Assembly (NCBI GenBank): GCA_910577785.1
Contig: CAJTNT010000064.1
Location: 1 to 17,304, forward strand
Reading direction: 5' to 3'
Length of the DNA: 17,304 bases
DNA from: an uncultured Lachnospiraceae bacterium
Lineage (GTDB): Bacteria; Bacillota; Clostridia; Lachnospirales; Lachnospiraceae
Shown here: in pieces, positions 1 through 5,931 of the stretch
Numbering within the stretch: the stretch's first letter is position 1
Layout: every line of letters begins with the position of its first letter
Made by a program: the position numbers and the translations under genes
Notes under the pieces: generated by a model
What the model saw: the letters and a program-made list of their open reading frames with translations, nothing else
The model's database searches: none
Told to the model about the DNA's origin: nothing

Positions 1-1
1 T

Positions 2-631
2 ATGGATAACGATAAAAGAAAATTAACAGAAAAAGAATTGAAACGTAAAAATGACTTTGAAAAAATAAGCTCTGAAATGCAACAAAAAGGATATAAAATG
101 AAAAATGTGGTTATCAATACACAAAAAGCAAAGTATTTAGCTCTTTTAGTCATGTTACCGTTTATGGCTTTAACATTTTGGCTCTACAATAATGTGAATA
201 GTTTTAATTTAGATGGTATTTCCTGGGGATATGCTGTGGCGTTGCCTTTGCTTATTTTATGCCTGATTATCGTGCATGAGCTGATACATGGAATTACCTG
301 GGGGATTTTTGCAAAAAATCATTTTCATGCGATTGATTTCGGATTCATTCGGAGCAGTTTTACCCCATACTGCACGTGCTCAGAACCGATGAAAAAGTGG
401 CAGTATCTGTTAGGGGCGGCTATGCCGACATTAGTTTTAGGATGCGCAGTTGCAGCGGCTGCGGTGATGACAGATCGATTATTGCTGTTTTTCGTGGCAG
501 AGATCATGCTGCTGTCAGGCGGCGGAGATTTTCTGATCATACTGAAAATCTTGTTATACCGCACGGATAAGAAAGAAAGCGTGTATTGCGATCATCCTTA
601 TGAATGTGGCTTTGTTGTTTTTGAAAAATAA
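2..631 (+). CDS. DUF3267-family membrane zincin (putative metalloprotease)
   Basis: Integral membrane protein of 209 residues with a zinc-metalloprotease signature HELIH at residues 92-96 inside a hydrophobic segment, as in DUF3267 proteins (a putative zincin family). Hydrophobic segments lie at about 45-62, 74-91, 133-155 and 159-179, and the N-terminal 40 residues are Lys/Glu-rich and cytoplasmic in character. The substrate is unknown. The ATG is the second base of the window, so the ribosome binding site and any upstream extension cannot be seen, but a Lys-rich start is normal for the family and the length fits. The first half is markedly more AT-rich than the second. It ends 13 bases before the Crp/Fnr gene and may be cotranscribed with it. 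The family call is confident; peptidase activity is inferred from the motif only. Confidence 0.82.
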   Translation: MDNDKRKLTEKELKRKNDFEKISSEMQQKGYKMKNVVINTQKAKYLALLVMLPFMALTFWLYNNVNSFNLDGISWGYAVALPLLILCLIIVHELIHGITWGIFAKNHFHAIDFGFIRSSFTPYCTCSEPMKKWQYLLGAAMPTLVLGCAVAAAAVMTDRLLLFFVAEIMLLSGGGDFLIILKILLYRTDKKESVYCDHPYECGFVVFEK

Positions 632-644
632 AAGGAGAGACGGA

Positions 645-1319
645 ATGCCGGAAATTGTATTTGAATCTATTTATAGGGAGATCTTCCCTTTTTGGGAGAA
701 GATTTCGGATGCGGACAGGGAGTATATCTGTCGGAACTCTTACGGTATTACATATCCGAAGGGAAAGAATATCCATGACGGCAGTGAATGTTCCGGTGTG
801 ATCCTTGTCCGATCGGGAAGCCTTCGTCTTTATATTATGTCAGAAGAAGGTAAGGATATCACGCTTTATCGTCTGCAGAAAGGCGATCTGTGTATGCTGT
901 CCGCCTCCTGCGTACTGGAGGCTGTGACTTTTGACGTGTTTGTGGACGCGGAGGAGGACAGTGAATGTTGTGTGATCAGCGGTTCCGCTTTTGCGGCAGT
1001 CTCTGAACGGAACCCGGATGTCCGGATATTTGCGCTGGAAACCGCAGTCAGCCGATTCTCTGATGTAATGTGGGTCATACAGCAGATTTTGTTCATGAGT
1101 ATGGATAGGAGGCTGGCAATTTTCCTTTCTGATGAGGCAGTGAGGACGGGTTCGGATACGATTATACTGACACACGGGCAGATTGCCCGATATATGGGAT
1201 CTGCCCGTGAAGTTGTATCCAGAATGCTGAAATATTTCGCCAGTGAAGGGATCGTGAAAGTTTCCAGAGGCGGCGTCACGATCCTTGATAAGAAACGCCT
1301 TCGTAAGTTAACCCTTTAG
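645..1319 (+). CDS. Crp/Fnr-family transcriptional regulator, cysteine-rich
   Basis: Regulator of 224 residues: an N-terminal cyclic-nucleotide-binding-like beta-roll (about 15-140), a connecting helix, and a C-terminal winged helix-turn-helix (about 165-215) with the typical THGQIARYMGSAREVVSR recognition segment. The start at 645 is chosen because AGGAGAG (633-639) sits 5 bases ahead; an in-frame upstream start at 600 lies inside the DUF3267 gene and has no such site. There are six cysteines in the sensor half (29, 49, 83, 89, 108, 109), including a C-x5-C pair in GDLCMLSASCVL. There is no Fnr-type N-terminal iron-sulfur cysteine cluster, so thiol-based redox sensing is possible but inferred. 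Its last 12 bases overlap the end of the convergent thioredoxin gene. The effector and targets are not visible. Confidence 0.9.
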   Translation: MPEIVFESIYREIFPFWEKISDADREYICRNSYGITYPKGKNIHDGSECSGVILVRSGSLRLYIMSEEGKDITLYRLQKGDLCMLSASCVLEAVTFDVFVDAEEDSECCVISGSAFAAVSERNPDVRIFALETAVSRFSDVMWVIQQILFMSMDRRLAIFLSDEAVRTGSDTIILTHGQIARYMGSAREVVSRMLKYFASEGIVKVSRGGVTILDKKRLRKLTL

Positions 1320-1616
1320 CATGGCGAGAATATCATCTTTTGACTTTGCGCCTGCGGACTGATGGACGACCTCCCCATTTTTGATCACAACCAAGGTGGG
1401 GATACTTAACACGCGGAATCTTTGTGCCAGTTCCCGTTCAGTATCCACATTGATCTTGCCTACCAGATACTGGGGGTTTTCTTCTGCGATCTCATCCACG
1501 ATGGGAGATACCATGCGGCAGGGGCCGCACCAGTCTGCATAAAAATCTAAAAGTACGGGTTTATCACTGTTTTTAACAGAATCAAAGTTGTTTTTGTTTA
1601 CAATAAGTATGGACAT
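1308..1616 (-). CDS. trxA: Thioredoxin
   Basis: Small cytoplasmic disulfide reductase, 102 residues, the usual size for bacterial thioredoxin. It has the active site WCGPC (redox Cys30 and Cys33) and the cis-proline loop SIPT near residue 74. It would be reduced by thioredoxin reductase, which is not in this window. The ATG at 1616 is chosen because GGAAGG (1625-1630) lies 8 bases upstream; an ATG two codons earlier is only 2 bases from that site, and the longer in-frame extension would run into the promoter. Its stop codon lies inside the 3' end of the Crp/Fnr gene, giving a 12-base convergent overlap. Pairing with a cysteine-rich Crp/Fnr regulator suggests a redox-response context. Confidence 0.96.
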   Translation of the reverse strand: MSILIVNKNNFDSVKNSDKPVLLDFYADWCGPCRMVSPIVDEIAEENPQYLVGKINVDTERELAQRFRVLSIPTLVVIKNGEVVHQSAGAKSKDDILAMLKG

Positions 1617-1636
1617 AATCATTACCTTCCTTTCTT

Positions 1637-2872
1637 TTGTCTGATGACAGTATAACATTTTTGTATTATTGTTTCTGTGATGCAGTCACATTTTTGGCTT
1701 TGCATATCAGTTGTGTCATGGTGTCCATTTCAAAAAACTATATCCACATGGAGCAATCGAATGCGGATTTCTACCATGAGTACAGACATTCTATATTCTG
1801 CTGTATTCAAGATACCTCTGGAAAGATGATATACCAGACAGATTCTGACTTTCCTACGGATGCAGACACTCTTTTGGAGCGTTTCCGCATACAGACTGGC
1901 AAAGAAGATACTTTCATAATCACAAATGATAAGAAACCGACTACAGACCAAAGCGGTATATTTGAGTTTCATGGAACGAGAAATGACAAATATTTAGGGA
2001 TACTTGCAACAATTGTAATGCCAAATAACACGGCTTTCCACCTGTCGCTGATTTACAGGCAGCAGTCCTTGTTTGATATTTTAACAAAACAGGCTTTCCT
2101 TTATGTTTCCTTATGGTTTCTTTCCCTTATTGCCGTGACGATTATGAGCCATTTTCTAATAAAGAAAGCATTAGAACCAACGGAAGTAATGTTGAAAAGC
2201 CAGAAGGATTTTATCGCTTCCGCTTCGCATGAATTAAAATCGCCGCTTGCCGTTATTCTGGCAAACGCAGAAAAGCTGGAACAATTACAAATATATGATA
2301 CAGAATTTAGAAAATCTGTTAAAATATTAGACAATGAATGCATGAGAATGTCGAAGCTGGTCAAGGATATGCTGCTTCTGGCTTCTTCTGATGCGAAATC
2401 ATGGACATTATGCAAAAATACCATTGATATAGACACATTGTTAATCTCCTTATATGAAGCTTATGAGCCAATATGCATCAGTAAAAAAATCAGACTGCGC
2501 TTGGAAATCAGTGAAAGCAGTTATCCTAAATTCTGTGCAGATGGAGAACGGCTTTTCCAGATATTGACAATTTTTATGGACAATGCAATTCGCCATGCCG
2601 TAAACAATAAGCAAATCGAAATTAAAACAGCAGTAGCGGCAAAACATATCACATTTTTTGTAACCGACCACGGAAGAGGCATTTCAGAAGATGATAAGCC
2701 GTATATTTTTAACCGTTTCTATTGCGCCGACAAATCAAGGACAGATAAATCAAATTTTGGATTAGGACTTAGCATAGCGGATGAACTTGCAAAAATGATG
2801 AACGGCAACGTAGGCTGTGAAGATACGGATGGGGGAGGGGCTACATTCTTTGTCACACTTCCTCTGAAATAG
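1637..2872 (+). CDS. Sensor histidine kinase, 5' end probably truncated, orphan
   Basis: Membrane histidine kinase of about 400 residues. The order is a residual first hydrophobic segment (about 17-35), an extracytoplasmic sensor region (about 38-150), a transmembrane helix (about 153-177), a dimerisation/phosphoacceptor H-box SASHELKSPL with His198, then a complete HATPase_c domain: N-box DNAIRHA, G1 DHGRGIS, F-box FNRFY and G2 FGLGLSIADE. The C-terminus is intact. The 5' end is doubtful. The first in-frame ATG (1637) has no ribosome binding site and overlaps the trxA promoter; later ATGs at 1718 and 1748 also lack one. The first membrane segment is short and lacks the usual basic leader. 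No response regulator gene flanks it. Gene decay by recombination just upstream is the likely explanation; function in vivo is uncertain, family membership is not. Confidence 0.8.
   Translation: MSDDSITFLYYCFCDAVTFLALHISCVMVSISKNYIHMEQSNADFYHEYRHSIFCCIQDTSGKMIYQTDSDFPTDADTLLERFRIQTGKEDTFIITNDKKPTTDQSGIFEFHGTRNDKYLGILATIVMPNNTAFHLSLIYRQQSLFDILTKQAFLYVSLWFLSLIAVTIMSHFLIKKALEPTEVMLKSQKDFIASASHELKSPLAVILANAEKLEQLQIYDTEFRKSVKILDNECMRMSKLVKDMLLLASSDAKSWTLCKNTIDIDTLLISLYEAYEPICISKKIRLRLEISESSYPKFCADGERLFQILTIFMDNAIRHAVNNKQIEIKTAVAAKHITFFVTDHGRGISEDDKPYIFNRFYCADKSRTDKSNFGLGLSIADELAKMMNGNVGCEDTDGGGATFFVTLPLK
1649..1657 (-). promoter_or_regulatory. Extended -10 promoter for thioredoxin
   Basis: Read on the minus strand, this is TG-T-TATACT, a perfect extended -10 layout with TATACT at 1654-1649. 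No good -35 hexamer is present 16-18 bases upstream, which extended -10 promoters tolerate. It would give a short leader of about 25 bases ahead of the trxA start and its GGAAGG site. Confidence 0.55.
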
Positions 2873-3003
2873 AAGGTTTGTTCTGTTACATAGCGGCGAC
2901 TTCAATCTCTGGGAACATTTTGCCTTGCCGCTTATGCGGCGGAGCCGGGGGCGACGGGCTGTGCTTGATTTCTATCGACCTTGATTAGAGAATGAATTAT
3001 GAT

Positions 3004-3037
3004 AAGCGTATCATTAGAAATAGTGGTATGCTTTTTT
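3004..3037 (+). terminator. Probable intrinsic terminator of the histidine kinase
   Basis: A 9-base-pair stem AAGCGTATC (3004-3012) pairs with GGTATGCTT (3025-3033) with two G-U wobbles and a 12-base loop. It runs directly into a T6 tract (3032-3037). It lies 131 bases after the kinase stop. Confidence 0.5.
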
Positions 3038-3094
3038 GTCTGAATCGTACCTTTGATTGGATTGGTATTTCTCTATATAATAAAAATGAAATAC

Positions 3095-3113
3095 TATTGA
3101 CATAAGTTCAATA
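3095..3113. repeat. Small palindrome, possible operator
   Basis: Perfect 6-base arms TATTGA and TCAATA are separated by 7 bases. The half-sites resemble the TTGA/TCAA core of Crp/Fnr boxes, but the 7-base centre is one base longer than the usual FNR spacing, so no specific regulator is claimed. It lies 20 bases upstream of the next promoter candidate. Confidence 0.3.
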
Positions 3114-3132
3114 ATATTCTCCAAATCACCGA

Positions 3133-3161
3133 TAGACTTTCTGCCATAAACATGATAAAAT
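3133..3161 (+). promoter_or_regulatory. Promoter upstream of the AAA-ATPase_like relic
   Basis: TAGACT (4 of 6 to the -35 consensus) is followed, after 17 bases, by TAAAAT (3156-3161) with an extended -10 TG one base before it. A ribosome binding site (AGAGG, 3185-3189) and the ATG of the relic at 3197 follow. The element appears intact although the gene behind it is not. Confidence 0.45.
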
Positions 3162-3196
3162 AGCCCAAAGCCAAAAGGAAGGCCAGAGGTATAACG

Positions 3197-3301
3197 ATGA
3201 ATAGATCATTACCCGTAGGCGTTGATCACTTAGAAAAAATCATAAAAGAAGGTAAATGCTGCATTGACAAAAATTGTGAGGTTCTTTTCGGGAAAGGGTA
3301 A
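3197..3301 (+). pseudogene. Relic of an AAA-ATPase_like (PF09820) gene, 34 codons
   Basis: A 34-codon reading frame with its own AGAGG site and promoter begins MNRSLPVGVDHLEKIIKEG and continues to a D-K pair at residues 24-25. This is the characteristic N-terminus of the AAA-ATPase_like proteins that usually carry a C-terminal PD-(D/E)XK nuclease-like domain (LPxGxxxFexI...yyVDKT). A full gene would be about 500-600 codons. Here the frame passes directly into nine residues, NCEVLFGKG, and a stop, and the Walker A region (RPRRFGKT in the family) is absent. I infer a large internal deletion that joined the first 25 codons to the last few; the origin of the final residues is not provable here. 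It is unlikely to be functional. Confidence 0.6.
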
Positions 3302-3309
3302 AAATAAAG

Positions 3310-3334
3310 CCATAACATAGTAGAACGGTTATGG
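3310..3334. repeat. Inverted repeat after the relic
   Basis: Perfect 7-base arms CCATAAC (3310-3316) and GTTATGG (3328-3334) are separated by 11 bases. There is no T-run, so it is a weak terminator candidate; it may be the remaining end of a rearranged segment. Confidence 0.3.
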
Positions 3335-3385
3335 TTCGCGGCCTGGAAAGCTGTTTATCACCATAATTAGGGCGTTATTTTTGTT

Positions 3386-3394
3386 TGATATACT
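3386..3394 (+). promoter_or_regulatory. Extended -10 promoter for the HAD phosphatase
   Basis: TG-A-TATACT matches an extended -10 element. The -35 region 16-18 bases upstream is poor. It lies 36 bases before the ATG at 3431, so the expected leader is short, with AGG-containing purine-rich sequence ahead of the start. Confidence 0.5.
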
Positions 3395-3430
3395 AGTGTA
3401 AGAAGGAATAGAAGAAAGGCAGGTACAGGC

Positions 3431-4132
3431 ATGAAGCAGGGAATTTTATTTGATTTGGACGGGACGCTGTGGGATTCCTCCACGGAAGTGGCGATTTCCT
3501 GGGAAGAGGCGCTCCGGAAGCGCCCAGACGTCCAAAAAGAGATTACAGGCGAGATGATACGGAATGTGATGGGCAAGAGCATGTATGACATTGCCGATAT
3601 CCTGTTTGGGGAATATGACTTACAGACCCGGCGCAGCCTGCTGGATTACTGCTGTAAGGAAGAGAACGAGTATATCCGCCTCCATGGCGGCAGGCTTTTC
3701 GAGAGCCTTGCAGAAACCCTGCAGGCCTTGCGGGGGGCGGGTTTTTTTCTCTGCATTGTCAGCAACTGCCAGATAGGCTATATCGAAGCGTTTTTAGAAT
3801 ATCACGGTTTAGGCCAGTATTTTGGTGACTTTGAGTGCTTTGGCAAGACAGAGCAGGGCAAAGGCCACAATATCCGGCTGGTCGTGGAACGGAACCATCT
3901 GGATCAGGCCTTGTACGTGGGAGACACCCAGGGCGATTACCAGGCCGCCACAGAAGCCGGGCTGCCATTTATCCATGCAAGGATGGGCTATGGCACAGTG
4001 GATGCTGAAGTGCCCTTTATCACGGCGCTGTCCCAGCTGCCCCAGGCAGTAAGGCGTGTATTTGGGGAATTATCTGAATCTGGGCAACAGCGGGTTTGCC
4101 GCGGCGCTGCCCAATGCAGCAGAGATTATTGA
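3431..4132 (+). CDS. HAD-superfamily hydrolase, phosphoglycolate phosphatase-like
   Basis: Cytoplasmic phosphatase of the haloacid dehalogenase superfamily, 233 residues. The four HAD motifs are visible: I, FDLDGTLWD, with nucleophile Asp8 and acid/base Asp10; II, Ser in CIVSNC; III, a Lys in the EQGKGHN stretch; IV, YVGDTQGDYQAA, with the metal-binding acidic pair. An alpha-helical cap follows motif I, as in the Gph/PGMB-like subfamily. The substrate cannot be deduced. The conserved fold ends near LSQLPQAV (about position 4050); the last 25 or so residues are polar, unlike the family, and overlap a second open frame resembling another gene's start. The native stop may have been lost in a rearrangement. 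The call as HAD is firm, the exact C-terminus less so. Confidence 0.87.
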   Translation: MKQGILFDLDGTLWDSSTEVAISWEEALRKRPDVQKEITGEMIRNVMGKSMYDIADILFGEYDLQTRRSLLDYCCKEENEYIRLHGGRLFESLAETLQALRGAGFFLCIVSNCQIGYIEAFLEYHGLGQYFGDFECFGKTEQGKGHNIRLVVERNHLDQALYVGDTQGDYQAATEAGLPFIHARMGYGTVDAEVPFITALSQLPQAVRRVFGELSESGQQRVCRGAAQCSRDY

Positions 4133-4286
4133 CGAAAGGGACGCTCCCGTCAGGGAAGCGGCAGCAGATCCAGCTTTACAGAAAAACGGCCTGGTGGCGT
4201 TCCGGGACAGGGACGCCACAATCTGCAGACAGACCATGCGAAGCGTGGCCAGACGTATATATTTCGACAGAGGAGGTAGAAAGAAG
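4056..4286 (+). pseudogene. Possible relic of a second AAA-ATPase_like gene
   Basis: In another frame from the end of the HAD gene, the segment from 4065 reads GNYLNLGNSGFAAAL. It matches the start typical of a second subgroup of AAA-ATPase_like proteins (G-x-Y-L-N-x-G-N-x-G-F). A TTG at 4062 could have been its start, but no ribosome binding site is evident. The frame stays open into mtnN, but beyond residue 20 nothing familiar is recognisable: no VDKT and no Walker A. This is a tentative reading based on about 15 residues. The alternative is ordinary intergenic sequence forming an upstream extension of mtnN. Confidence 0.3.
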
Positions 4287-4985
4287 ATGAAAAAAATCGG
4301 CATTATAGGCGCCATGGCGCAGGAGGTGGAGCGTCTCAAAGGCAGAATGGAAGCCCGCCGTACCATTTCCAAGGCATCCATGGAATTTTTGGAAGGCACC
4401 CTGAACGGAACAGAGGCAGTGATCGTGCAGAGCGGCATCGGCAAGGTAAACGCCGCCATCTGCGCCCAGATTCTATGTGACCTGTTCGCAGTGACCCATA
4501 TCATCAATACTGGCGTAGCAGGCTCCCTGAAAAACGAAATCAATATTGGCGACATCGTAGTCTCCACGGACGCCCTCCACCATGACATGGACGCCCGCGT
4601 AGTAGGCGTGAAGCTTGGCGAGGTTCCCCAGGCAGGCTGCCTGGCCTTCCCAGCAGATCCCCATCTGCAGGGACTGGCCGTAACCTGCTGCCAGGAAATT
4701 GACACTGCCCATGCTATATACCAGGGAAGGATTGTCAGCGGCGACCAGTTTATCAGCGACCGCCAGGACAAAGCCAAGATTATAGAGAATTTCCAGGGCT
4801 TTTGCGTAGAAATGGAAGGCGCCTCCATTGCCCAGGCCGCATACCTGAACCATGTCCCCTTCGTCATTATCCGCGCCATCTCAGACAAAGCAGATGACAG
4901 CGCAGAAATGGACTTCCCCCTCTTTGAAAAAGAAGCCGCAGCCCGTTCCGCAGCCTTGGTAGAGCATATGCTCCCGCTGATATAA
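4287..4985 (+). CDS. mtnN: 5'-methylthioadenosine/S-adenosylhomocysteine nucleosidase
   Basis: Cleaves the glycosidic bond of methylthioadenosine and S-adenosylhomocysteine to give adenine plus the thioribose or S-ribosyl product, in SAM recycling and the route to autoinducer-2. At 232 residues it is the normal length. Visible landmarks are GIIGAMAQEV with catalytic Glu13, the phosphorylase-fold segments SGIGKVNAA and NTGVAGSL, the substrate-binding VEMEGASIAQ, and the catalytic Asp in RAISDKAD. The start is set at ATG 4287 by AGGAGG (4271-4276), 10 bases upstream; the same frame is open back to 4056, but that extension has no homology to the family. It lies 154 bases after the HAD stop. Confidence 0.96.
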   Translation: MKKIGIIGAMAQEVERLKGRMEARRTISKASMEFLEGTLNGTEAVIVQSGIGKVNAAICAQILCDLFAVTHIINTGVAGSLKNEINIGDIVVSTDALHHDMDARVVGVKLGEVPQAGCLAFPADPHLQGLAVTCCQEIDTAHAIYQGRIVSGDQFISDRQDKAKIIENFQGFCVEMEGASIAQAAYLNHVPFVIIRAISDKADDSAEMDFPLFEKEAAARSAALVEHMLPLI

Positions 4986-5010
4986 ATTTTTTGCAATTAT
5001 TTGGTGAAAA

Positions 5011-5041
5011 TTGGACAGAAACAGGCATGATATGTTATACT
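5011..5041 (+). promoter_or_regulatory. Promoter of the tcdA operon
   Basis: TATACT (5036-5041) is preceded by TG and one base (extended -10). TTGGAC (5011-5016) or TGGACA (5012-5017) stands 18-19 bases upstream as a -35. The predicted leader to the tcdA start is about 155 bases, and the -10 sits inside the left half of the inverted repeat. Confidence 0.6.
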
Positions 5042-5072
5042 ATAAGCTACGGGTAACATAGGGTGCCTGTTT
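5019..5072. repeat. Nested inverted repeat around a promoter / terminator-like hairpin
   Basis: The outer arms AAACAGGCA (5019-5027) and TGCCTGTTT (5064-5072) and the inner arms ATGTTA (5032-5037) and TAACAT (5054-5059) are all perfect. They are separated by symmetric 4-base internal loops, with a 16-base apical loop. T-rich sequence (TTTTGTGTTGTT) follows, so as RNA from mtnN it could act as a terminator. As DNA, the dyad overlaps the -10 of the next operon and could be an operator. Confidence 0.5.
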
Positions 5073-5205
5073 TGTGTTGTTAAGTTTAGAAAATAGATAC
5101 GAAATACAGGCAGTAAATACCGGAAAATGGCTATGAAATGTTTCATGGCAGCATAAAATGGCCGTAAAATTTTAAAATAGATTTTGCCATCAGCAGGAGG
5201 AACCT

Positions 5206-5913
5206 ATGGACGAAAGATTCAGCAGGACAGCGATGCTTTTGGGAAATGCCGCCATCCACAGGCTGGCACAGGCCAGGGTAGCTGTCTTTGGCATTGGCGG
5301 CGTTGGCGGCTACGCAGCGGAGGCTTTGGCCAGGGGAGGCATCGGCAGCCTGGATTTGATTGACCGGGACAGGGTCAGCATTTCCAATATCAACCGGCAG
5401 ATTATCGCCACCACCCAGACCCTGGGCAAGGAAAAGGCGCAGGCTATGAAGGAGCGTATCCTGGACATTAACCCCCAAGCAAAAGTACAGGCGCACTGCT
5501 GCTTTTTCCTGCCAGACACCGCAGGCCAGTTTGACTTCCGCCAATATGACTATATTGTAGACGCTGTGGATACCGTGACGGCCAAGATTCATCTGGCAGT
5601 CAAAGCCCAGGAGGCGGGAATCCCGATGATTTCCTGCATGGGCGCTGGCAACAAGCTAGACCCTACCCAATTTGAAGTGGCGGATCTCTCCCAGACTTCT
5701 GTCTGCCCGCTGGCCCGCGTTATGCGCCGGGAACTGAAAAAGCGGGGCATTGAGCGCCTGAAAGTCGTATATTCTAGGGAGAAAGCGATAAAACCGTATG
5801 CCGAGGCTGGGGAAGATATGGAACGCCCTGTGCCAGGGAGCGTATCCTTCGTCCCTTCCGTGGCAGGCCTTATCCTGGCCGGGGAAGTCATTAAGGATTT
5901 GGCGCAGGAATAG
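5206..5913 (+). CDS. tcdA: tRNA threonylcarbamoyladenosine dehydratase (TcdA/CsdL)
   Basis: E1-like ATP-dependent enzyme that cyclises t6A37 of ANN-decoding tRNAs to the ct6A form. It has 235 residues. The Rossmann-type nucleotide loop GIGGVGGYAAEALARGG (about 29-45) is followed by DRDRVSISNINRQ, the E1/ThiF/MoeB signature with the ATP-contacting Asp and Arg, then IVDAVDTVTAK, and ISCMGAGNKLDP. SVCPLARVMRRELKKRGI is typical of the TcdA branch rather than ThiF or MoeB, and no CxxC zinc pairs are seen. AGGAGG (5195-5200) lies 5 bases before the ATG. It is the first gene of an apparent operon; the next gene begins 18 bases after its stop. A CsdA-type sulfurtransferase partner is not present here. 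Confidence 0.93.
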   Translation: MDERFSRTAMLLGNAAIHRLAQARVAVFGIGGVGGYAAEALARGGIGSLDLIDRDRVSISNINRQIIATTQTLGKEKAQAMKERILDINPQAKVQAHCCFFLPDTAGQFDFRQYDYIVDAVDTVTAKIHLAVKAQEAGIPMISCMGAGNKLDPTQFEVADLSQTSVCPLARVMRRELKKRGIERLKVVYSREKAIKPYAEAGEDMERPVPGSVSFVPSVAGLILAGEVIKDLAQE

Positions 5914-5931
5914 AAAAAGGAGAACAGACCT

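Larger units (their letters stand above)
2873..3196. other. Gene-poor AT-rich spacer after the orphan kinase
   Basis: No intact gene is visible here on either strand. The first about 100 bases include a GC-rich patch (2920-2960) with a GCCGC-TTAT-GCGGC hairpin (2927-2940) that lacks a T-run. The rest is AT-rich and holds the terminator, palindrome and promoter listed separately. It looks like a junction zone between the accessory left part and the GC-richer chromosome to the right. Confidence 0.5.

Noticed and set aside
600..644. Earlier start for the Crp/Fnr gene
   Set aside because: It lies inside the DUF3267 coding region and lacks a ribosome binding site, unlike the ATG at 645.
2927..2940. 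GCCGC-TTAT-GCGGC hairpin as the kinase terminator
   Set aside because: The stem is only 5 base pairs with no T-run; the structure at 3004-3037 is a better candidate.
3097..3117. TTGACA at 3097 as a -35 element
   Set aside because: No -10 hexamer occurs 16-18 bases downstream; the nearest AT-rich hexamer is only 9 bases away.
4056..4286. In-frame upstream extension of mtnN starting at a GTG
   Set aside because: AGGAGG fixes the start at 4287, and the family begins at MKKIGIIGAM; the 77 extra residues have no nucleosidase similarity.
4070..4996. Long open frame (308 codons) on the minus strand
   Set aside because: It mirrors mtnN, which has firm family motifs; the antisense product is unrelated to any family I know and reflects codon bias.
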